This document shows positions 1 through 5,176 of a stretch of DNA of 5,176 nt, one piece after another. A program made the translations under genes and the position numbers. Within the stretch, counting starts at the first letter, position 1; each line of letters starts with the position of its first letter. Below the pieces are notes generated by a model. It was given only the letters and a program-made list of their open reading frames with translations, did no database searches and was not told the DNA's origin. The stretch lies in contig CALEBD010000161.1 of NCBI GenBank assembly GCA_937944945.1, positions 1 through 5,176 on the forward strand, read 5' to 3'. This DNA comes from an uncultured Clostridium sp. Its GTDB lineage: Bacteria > Bacillota > Clostridia > Peptostreptococcales > Peptostreptococcaceae.

Positions 1-3000
1 ACAGTTTGTAAAGCATCAATAAGATTATATGGCATATTACTGTTGATAGCATCATCCCTAAGCATTTTAACGAACTTAGTTTTGTCCACATATAACTTAC
101 CGCCTTGTTCTTTAATACCTATTTGATTGAATAGTTTCTATTTACCTATATCAGATAGTCTATCTATAGCTTGAACATATTCGTCAATTAGTTTCTGTCC
201 TTTAACTGTCTTACCTTGGAAATCATAATCACCTTCCTTCTCAACATTAGACATACAAATCTTAATAGGTTGTGTTGCAAAGGTAACTCTTTCCACATTA
301 TGAGGATCAGTCACTAACTGTTTACCTATGTATTTGAATTCCTGTTCATATACAGCAGACTCATTCAGATCTTGTAATTTCCAGTCTCCGTCATACATCT
401 TCATACGTTGCATGTTACCAGACTTAGTAGCACTATTCATTTTAATCATGTCTACATCGTTGTCTTTCATGTAATCATACATTTGTTGTAAGTCACGATT
501 TACAGCAGTACGTCTAAATATAGTAGCTAGAGACATCTTATCGTAGATAGGAATTCTATTACCATCAGAATTTATGTAACCAAAATGTACATATTTCAAT
601 GGTTGCATAACTATATTATGTAATTCAATTTCCTATTCTAAAGATAATTGTTCATCCGATTCTAACAAGTCAAATGCTCTTTGTTTATCTTCATTCCAGT
701 CTCCATTCATTATAGATAATTTACGGAACATAGTAGGAGAAATCCAAACCTGAGCATCTGTTGGGTCTACATCATTATAACCAGATAATCTATTATCAGC
801 ATCTTTCTATGCTTTTTCGTATATCTCTTTATCAGTTAGACCAACAAAGTTCTATTTGTTTTCGTCTCTGAATCTGAAGTATAACTTAGTAAGAATACCA
901 GGAGCTTCTTCTGTACCTACATACTTATCATACATAGCATCATGCATTACTTTAGATACTAATTTGTTAGTATTTAAAGATATAGTTCTGTATGTCTAAT
1001 CATCTTGAGGTATGTTCATTATCTGTCTAGTAGAAGTAAGAGCAGAATAACGTTTTACACGGTCGTCTAAGTTTTTATAGTATGCAAGGTCTCCAGATAC
1101 TAATTTTTCAAACTCTAAAGTAGATATTGCAGAATTAACAGCATAATCTGCAATAGCGCTAGCTATCATCTCTGATGTAGTCTTACCATTTTGTGGCTGT
1201 ACTAAATCTGAATCTAGTAATATGTTTCCTCTGATTATATCACTTGCTATAGACTCTCCGTCATAATTAATATTTTGAGAATTAGGTTCTATAATTCTGT
1301 TATTAATAAATTGTTGAATAGTATCATTTATTCTCCAATTTAATGAATTCTTAACATAATTATATAACTTCTTATTGTTTGGATTCTTGAAGTACATTGT
1401 ATATACTTTGTCAAGACCATACTTGTCTACTTCGCTTTGTAATTTTACAAAGTATCTAAATTTATATCCATTGCCATTCTCAAATACTATCTTATCACCC
1501 TTAGTATTGTAGTGATAATTCTCTACCAGGTATTTAAAACTATCAGCTTTACCTTGTTCGATAGCCTCTCTATTTATTCTAAGTATTTGCTGTCTTTGTT
1601 CAGCTGCACTTAGATTATTCCATTCTGCTAAAGATAAACCAACATCACTTAAGAATTTATCCCTTTGTTCGTACGCTTTCTGTATTACTTCATACTCATT
1701 AATAGCATATTTCATAAATACAGTAATAGTATCATCGTCTAATTGCAACTTCTTAGATTTATCCTTATTTACATTTACTGACTGACGTTTTAAACCTTCA
1801 ATAAAGTAATATATACGCTTATTAGCTAGAGTAGGTAAAGGTAACTTATTATTTAATGTAGCATTAAATTTAAGCAAAATGTCTTCTACAGGGGCAATAT
1901 CCAGGTATCCTCTACCAGTATCTGTTTCATTTTTAGATATAACTGATAATTGTGTTGATACTCTCAGAGCATCTCTCACATCCTTGCTGCTCTTAATTTG
2001 AGACAACCATACTGAACTATCACAATACTTGCAAGAAGACAATTCATTGATGTATGCTTCATCTTTTAACCAATCTTCAAACATTGATGTAATAGTATTG
2101 TGTTCTGAATAAGCATACACATTGTTACCATTAGGACCTATTACACTATCATCTTCTGATGTAGGATTAGCTTTAATATATTGTTCTGCTAAGAATTTTA
2201 CAGACTTCTCATTACCAAGTATATTGAGTATTTTATCTGAATCTACTTTACCATTAGCAGCATTCATAATAGGACCTTCATTGGAGAACAGGTTTTGTAT
2301 ACCATATTTACTCTCGGCTGTACCTGTTCTAGGTATATCCAAAATAAAATTACGCAAGGCTACTTTCTTATCTACATCAACAAATTCTGGATCTGCTATT
2401 ATAGTATATATTGCAGGACTGTCTAAGGTAATATTAAATTTAGAGAATATTCTTATTATCTCATTAACTGTATCATCAAATTCAAACTTACCTTTGATTA
2501 CTTTATTCTTTAGTTTATTCCAATCGCTGATTGCTTGCTTAAGCTCATCCTTTCTACTTGATGGATTAGACATACCAAAAGCTACAGACCATTGTCTATT
2601 AATAGTTCTTGAACGCTTATTGATATCTGCATCACCAAATGTCATTTTTACACCAGTTATCCTACCTCTTCTTTGTGTCTATTCAAAATATGCATTCTAA
2701 AATCTATTTCTGTGTTTCTTAAATGTAACAAAGAATCTATTCTTAAATTGTTGATCAGAGTTTTCTAATCTATTCAACAACTCACTATACATATTTATCT
2801 TATATTCATCTCCAAGTTGTTCGGTATCTCTGGCTGCATCCTTAAGTCTTTGAATCATTTCCTCATAAGATTTAGCACTATGTAATCTACTAAAAGTATT
2901 ATACCAAGCTATATCTGCATTAGTAAATTGATTCATAAATGTAGTAGTACTAGGTAATTTACTACTTCTAAGAGTTAAGAATAACAATCTAACATCAGCT

Positions 3001-5176
3001 TGTGCATTCTCCTTAGCAGAAAATTCGTATGCAGATTTTATTTCATCATTTACTATGGTGTTCATATCTTCCTTATATGAATCTTCCATTTCTGCTTTCT
3101 TTCTTCTAAGTCCATAGCCTTCAAACTTAATATCTATAAGAGGTCTGAATACATTATTGAAATTATTCAAAATCTCTGTATATATATTTGTAGCCTGACG
3201 AGCCATGATTTTAGCTTTGTCACTAGCCTAATCATTTTCAATTACAGCCTGATAAGCGTCTTTACATTTCTGTAAATAATCAATAGTAGGTTGGAAATCT
3301 ATAGGTTTATTAAGGCTCTACAATCTTTGTATATTGTTATTAAACAAAGTAGTAGCTGCCAATGTATTGATTACCTCTTCTAATATATTGCTATCGTATA
3401 TAGCTTCTAAAGTAACACCATTGATAGTCAAAGGTACTCTAGCTTGTTTGCCATAGTTAGCATCAAAATTACTAACTGATATAGGATTTTGTTTTCTAAA
3501 CCTATACTCCCCATTTCTAATACTAGCAAACAAACCATTTATATCTTCGAATTTAGGCTTCTTTGTAAATAAAGCTTTAAAGAAGTTAGCTATATTCTTA
3601 AAGAATTGTTTTACTCTACCTGTTACACTTCTGTCAAAATCATTAGCTAACACATATTCTCTAAATCTTTCTGCTAAATACTCCTCTACTTCTTTATTTG
3701 AATTATTTATCAGATTATATTCTTTTCTAGCCTATCTATAAAGTTCTTCTCTCTCCTCTGGTGATAAGTAAAGTAATGATACTCTATGAAATGCTTCGTG
3801 ATATGGAGCACCTTGCTTAGCTCCTTGATACAATGTCAATCCATCTTTAGACATTATAGCCCAAGCTAGCACAGGATTGCCATGAGTACCTATAGTACTT
3901 ATCAATTTGTCAGTAAGTTGTACATCGTTGTTTACTAAGTTACCAACCATACTCCGGTATCCTGCTACCTCTTTGGATATATTAGAACGTTCATAAGTAG
4001 TATCTAATTCATCTAAATTAACTTCCATAGTAGGACCAGAAGGATTGTCAAACTGAGCAAATATATCTGGCATACCCATCTGTTTTGCTAAATCATTCAG
4101 TTCCTATGCATCTTGTGCAGTAACCGTATTAGAAGCAGCCTGCTCGAAATTACTGGGTGCAGGTGTGTCTGGCATCTTGGCGGTTTCTTTTACTGCAGAC
4201 GATTTAGCTTGTTTAGGTTGATCTTTTACTATAGTATCAGCAATTTTTGTAAGATATGCTTTTACATTCATACCTTGTCCTGGAACTGTATCTTCAAGAG
4301 TTTCATATAATTCATCTGCTGATTCAAATACTTCCTATAGTTTAGGGTCATTCTTATACAGTACTCTTGGATTATTCTGTAATTGAGTCAAATAATCAGA
4401 TATAGAAGCTGCATCGAATCCAGTTAAAGAAGAAAGATAATTATACATTTTAGTATACCTATTACCTTCTGCTGTATTACTGTCAAATGGATTCTTAGGA
4501 TTAGTTACTTTCTTTGTCTTAGTAGTAGTCTTCTTTGTAGTTTTCTTAGTAGATCTACTGGGATAATTAACACTAATACTTGCTAAAGCACTCTAACTAT
4601 ATATCTTCGATATATTGTCTTCTTCATTAGCGTTACCAGCTATTTCATTATACGAGTCTATTACAGCTTTTCTAAGAGTTTTTAAAGCTTGTAAATCACT
4701 GGATGTATCTAATGTTCTACCATTTAATTTACCATCCTGTATTTTAAATGTATGTTTAGGATAAAAGTCCTACATCAATTCAGGATCTATAGTATAAGTA
4801 ACAGTAGTACCAGCAGGCGCAGAAGCTAATGATGCAGCTAAACCCTCTCTGTTCCATTTAGATTTGCCAGAATTTTTATCTACCTTATTAGTAATAGTTA
4901 TTGAGGATCCTTCAACATTGGGAGTTTCTTCTTCCTACTGTTCTGTCTACTTAGTTTCCTATTGAGCAGCATTCAACGGAGTAGGGGTGTCATCAGAAGT
5001 AACATCTAATGATGGTTCTAAATATAGAAGTGATTGTCTATATAGATTAGCGTCTTCTCCTGGATCAAGATTAGTTCTAAATACACCCTGATTAATCAAT
5101 CTTGTGAGATACGGAGTATTTCTGTCTGATTCTAAAGTAAAATCTCCAGATTTAATAGTATAACCAAATTCATTAT
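1..5176 (-). CDS. Giant TAG-recoded phage multidomain protein with zincin-like metallopeptidase domain (internal fragment, both ends missing)
   Basis: One minus-strand frame is open across the whole window: 1724 complete codons (plus positions 5174 down to 3), with no TAA or TGA. There are 17 in-frame TAGs, at plus positions 138, 633, 807, 852, 996, 2679, 2697, 3228, 3318, 3732, 4104, 4335, 4593, 4770, 4935, 4947 and 4959 (first base of each cta). Protein-like sequence runs smoothly across each TAG; for example the helix after the HEAFH motif reads LYR-(TAG)-ARKEYN. This fits TAG read as glutamine. Visible content is a zincin-like domain (residues about 366-561), low-complexity linkers before it, and long conserved-looking blocks after it. 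Giant proteins combining a zincin domain with other modules, and TAG-to-Gln recoding, are both known from crAss-like phages; assignment to that group is inferred. The true start, stop and total length are not visible. The gene could be a polyprotein cut by its own protease, or a single virion protein. The open recoded frame is nearly certain; the function is only partly known. Confidence 0.9.
3..998 (-). other. C-terminal conserved-looking module of the visible protein, continues past the left edge
   Basis: Residues 1393-1724 contain, in order: DVDPTDAQVWISP (1468-1480), the GDW of NGDWNEDKQR (1491-1493), QPLKYVHFGY (1524-1533), IPIYDKMSL, DMIKMNSATKSG (1575-1586), and FKYIGKQLVTDPHN followed by VERVTFATQP (1613-1636). 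The sequence after the TAG at residue 1679 is KLFNQIGIKEQGGKLYVDKT and continues off the window. I associate the order TDAQ, G-x-W, PLK, YDKM, SAxKxG, TQ with a recurrent module in giant proteins of Bacteroidota phages and related elements, but I cannot name a function. Five TAG codons (residues 1393, 1441, 1456, 1514 and 1679) interrupt it under the standard code, even between its conserved motifs. Confidence 0.5.
999..2645 (-). other. Large central block without TAG codons, function unknown
   Basis: Residues 844-1392 (549 codons) contain no TAG. Two stretches look conserved: IGPNGNNVYAYSEHN (residues 1012-1026, near plus 2097-2141) and PVEDILLKFNATLNNKLPLP followed by TLANKRIYYFIEG (from residue 1095, around plus 1794-1892). 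From memory, similar GP-G-N-x-Y-x-x-S-E-x-N and P-T-L-x-x-K patterns occur in giant proteins of Bacteroidota phages, with no assigned activity; this is recollection and not a search result. Between them is a lone CxxC (Cys1048 and Cys1051, plus 2022-2033). The rest is polar and helical (DIAPVEDIL, EVIQKAYEQRDKFL). No DxDGD RNA polymerase signature is present. Confidence 0.55.
2646..3491 (-). other. Charged, mostly helical region after the metallopeptidase, function unknown
   Basis: Residues 562-843 start with a possible beta-rich patch (ARVPLTINGVTLEAIYDSN) and continue as long polar helices, for example EILNNFNNVFRPLIDIKFEG, then RRKKAEMEDSYKEDMN, then EEMIQRLKDAARDTEQLGDE. Four TAG codons occur, at residues 619, 649, 826 and 832. 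The last two flank NAYFE in a very basic stretch (FKKHRNRF-x-NAYFE-x-TQRRGRITG). The helical, heptad-like character could mean coiled coil or a structural scaffold. No catalytic motif is recognised. Under the standard code this region would split into two unrelated-looking small genes. Confidence 0.5.
2679..2699 (-). other. Pair of in-frame recoded TAG codons in a basic junction
   Basis: TAG codons at 2697-2699 and 2679-2681 are separated by NAYFE. They lie between the helical region ending FKKHRNRF and the central block starting near TQRRGRITG. The flanking Arg/Lys-rich sequence suggests an exposed boundary between two domains. Confidence 0.75.
3663..3692 (-). other. Candidate third zinc ligand helix (EVEEYLAERF)
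   Basis: Residues 495-504 form an acidic helix following the HEAFH helix. Glu498 or Glu502 is a plausible third metal ligand by analogy with Glu-zincins. The choice of residue is a guess from spacing and the E-x-x-A-E-x-F pattern; a structure model would decide it. Confidence 0.5.
3786..3800 (-). other. HExxH zinc-binding/catalytic motif (HEAFH)
   Basis: The minus-strand codons read His-Glu-Ala-Phe-His, residues 459-463. In zincins the two histidines bind zinc and the glutamate activates water. The flanks are Gly-Ala-Pro-Tyr before and Arg-Val-Ser-Leu-Leu after, which gives the hydrophobic active-site helix expected for the family. Confidence 0.8.
4125..4226 (-). repeat. Lys/Pro/Ala-rich linker preceding the metallopeptidase domain
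   Basis: Residues 317-350 are rich in Lys, Ala, Pro, Ser and Thr (KDQPKQAKSSAVKETAK, then PDTPAPSN) and poor in bulky hydrophobics. This is typical of a flexible spacer. It separates the upstream helical domain from the sequence leading into the zincin-like domain. One TAG follows shortly after it, at residue 357, in AQDA-x-ELNDLA. Confidence 0.55.
4227..4499 (-). other. Short helical domain, function unknown
   Basis: Residues 226-316 look largely helical and acidic, with MYNYLSSLTGFDAASISDYL near the start, a middle part with VFESADELYETLED, and NVKAYLTKIADTIV near the end. One TAG at residue 280 (PKL-x-EVFES) lies in a predicted helix, where Gln is easily accommodated. No recognised motif or catalytic signature is seen. 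Linkers on both sides define it as a separate unit just upstream of the metallopeptidase domain. Confidence 0.4.
4500..4562 (-). repeat. Lys/Thr-rich low-complexity linker
   Basis: Residues 205-225 include the run STKKTTKKTTTKTKK, built almost only from ACT/ACA threonine and AAG/AAA lysine codons. The DNA shows it as repeated agt and ctt triplets. It is strongly basic and has no hydrophobic residues, so it should be a disordered interdomain linker. Its positive charge could bind DNA or RNA, or simply space the domains. The next domain begins with NPKNPFDSN. Confidence 0.7.
4563..4904 (-). other. Small domain between two linkers, function unknown
   Basis: Residues 91-204 lie between the Q/E-rich linker and the Lys/Thr-rich linker. 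The first half looks beta-rich (SITITNKVDK just before, then GTTVTYTIDPEL and KHTFKIQDGKLNGRTL). The second half looks helical (LQALKTLRKAVIDSYNEIAG). Two TAG codons fall here, at residues 135 (PELM-x-DFYP) and 194 (IYS-x-SALAS); Gln fits both contexts. The size of about 115 residues and the two flanking linkers suggest an independent folding unit. No family is recognised. Confidence 0.45.
4905..5012 (-). repeat. Glu/Gln/Thr/Pro-rich interdomain linker carrying three TAG codons
   Basis: Residues 55-90 are low complexity: an acidic Asp/Thr/Pro stretch (DVTSDDTPTP) and then a Gln/Glu/Thr stretch, AAQ-x-ETK-x-TEQ-x-EEETP, where each x is a TAG codon (residues 72, 76 and 80). With TAG read as Gln the segment becomes a uniform Q/E-rich linker. 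It is one of the best places in the window to infer what TAG encodes. It probably forms a flexible, solvent-exposed hinge between the N-terminal segment and the next small domain. It could also be exposed to proteolysis. Confidence 0.7.
4935..4961 (-). other. Cluster of three in-frame recoded TAG codons
   Basis: Three TAG codons lie four codons apart (residues 72, 76 and 80) inside the Gln/Glu-rich linker. Under the standard code no product could pass this point, while the downstream frame remains open and protein-like for more than 1600 codons. This is strong local evidence that TAG is a sense codon, and the Q-rich context favours glutamine. Confidence 0.85.
5010..5174 (-). other. N-terminal segment of the visible protein, function unknown
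   Basis: Residues 1-55 read as compact, well-mixed sequence containing FTLESDRNTPYLTRLINQG followed by VFRTNLDPGEDANLYR. The density of aromatic, Gly and charged residues suggests a folded piece and not a linker. It is probably the end of a domain that begins beyond the right edge. I do not recognise the family. A low-complexity linker follows directly, which marks a domain boundary near residue 55. Confidence 0.45.

Larger units (their letters stand above)
3492..4079 (-). other. Zincin-like metallopeptidase domain (HExxH)
   Basis: Residues 366-561 hold a predicted zinc protease. A hydrophobic approach strand (NPVLAWAIMS) and a Gly-rich turn lead into PYHEAFHRVSLLYLS; HEAFH, at residues 459-463, is a classic HExxH zinc and catalytic motif. 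About 34-39 residues downstream comes EVEEYLAERFREY (495-507), whose Glu498 or Glu502 could be the third zinc ligand, as in Glu-zincins. A basic amphipathic helix (RVKQFFKNIANFFKALF) and a closing INGLFASIRNGEYRFR stretch follow. This order matches zincin modules that I recall from giant proteins of Bacteroidota phages. The likely role is cleavage of the giant protein itself, of another virion protein, or of a host target. One TAG (residue 481) lies between HExxH and the third-ligand region, so an intact enzyme requires TAG readthrough or recoding. Third ligand and substrate are inferred. Confidence 0.75.

Noticed and set aside
2643..2675. Internal translation start at the ATG at 2645-2643 with an upstream AGAGG-like sequence
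   Set aside because: The purine-rich stretch lies too far upstream for a normal ribosome binding site, and it also encodes the Arg-rich segment of the continuous frame.
2122..2700. Plus-strand reading frame of 192 codons
   Set aside because: It lies opposite the coding strand of the giant gene. Its product is a Leu/Ile/Ser-rich antisense translation with no recognisable motif.
138..4079. Five separate minus-strand genes (4079-3732, 3653-3318, 3206-2697, 2645-996, 608-138)
   Set aside because: All lie in the same frame, each ends only at TAG, and the gaps between them are open and protein-like in that frame. They are pieces of one recoded gene. The apparent 3653 start is a GTG inside a continuous helix following the HEAFH motif.
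4113..4310. Plus-strand reading frame of 65 codons
   Set aside because: It is antisense to the linker and helical region of the giant gene, has Cys/Phe/Tyr-rich unnatural composition, and shows no supporting start signal.
4500..4562. Microsatellite or CRISPR-like repeat at the agt/ctt triplet run
   Set aside because: The short triplet pattern is explained by a Lys/Thr-rich protein linker; there are no spaced direct repeats.
1..5176. Decayed pseudogene with many nonsense mutations
   Set aside because: Random decay would also create TAA and TGA codons and frameshifts. Only TAG is found, the frame never shifts, and motifs such as HEAFH are intact.
1..5176. TAG as pyrrolysine, or a ciliate-type nuclear gene
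   Set aside because: Seventeen TAGs in Gln-rich or ordinary polar contexts do not fit rare pyrrolysine sites. The giant intronless protein with a zincin and linkers looks like phage, though the amino acid is still an inference.
1..5176. RNA polymerase catalytic signature (DxDGD) in this protein
   Set aside because: No such motif is visible in the translated frame. Sequences such as MYDGDWK (near 384-404) and SDGNRIP do not fit it, so no polymerase domain is called.

Overview
The window is almost certainly a fragment of a phage genome that reads the amber codon TAG as an amino acid, most likely glutamine (genetic code 15). The best guess is a crAss-like phage (Crassvirales) of gut Bacteroidota. 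On the minus strand one reading frame, with plus-strand triplets starting at positions divisible by 3, stays open from end to end. It has 1724 complete codons, no TAA and no TGA, but 17 in-frame TAG codons. Under the standard code it breaks into five or more apparent minus-strand genes (about 4079-3732, 3653-3318, 3206-2697, 2645-996 and 608-138). All of these share the same frame, and every one ends in TAG. The simplest reading is one giant gene that enters at the right edge and leaves at the left edge.

Residues are numbered from the first complete codon at the right edge (5174-5172 = residue 1). The layout from N- to C-terminus is: a short conserved-looking segment (1-54); a Glu/Gln/Thr/Pro linker with three TAG codons (55-90); a small domain (about 91-204); a Lys/Thr-rich linker (205-225); a helical domain (about 226-316); a Pro/Ala/Lys linker (317-350); a zincin-like metallopeptidase domain with HEAFH at 459-463 (about 366-561); a long, mostly helical, charged region (about 562-843); a 549-residue block of unknown function without any TAG (844-1392); and a C-terminal conserved-looking module (about 1393-1724) that runs off the left edge.

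There is no intergenic space, RNA gene, mobile element, CRISPR array, promoter or terminator in the window. The architecture is a giant multidomain protein with a metallopeptidase, low-complexity linkers between domains, and further conserved domains. It fits the giant virion-associated or transcription-module proteins of crAss-like phages, which may be proteolytically processed and can be delivered into the host. The RNA polymerase signature of those phages (DxDGD) is not seen here, so no polymerase is claimed. The natural start and stop of the gene both lie outside the window.
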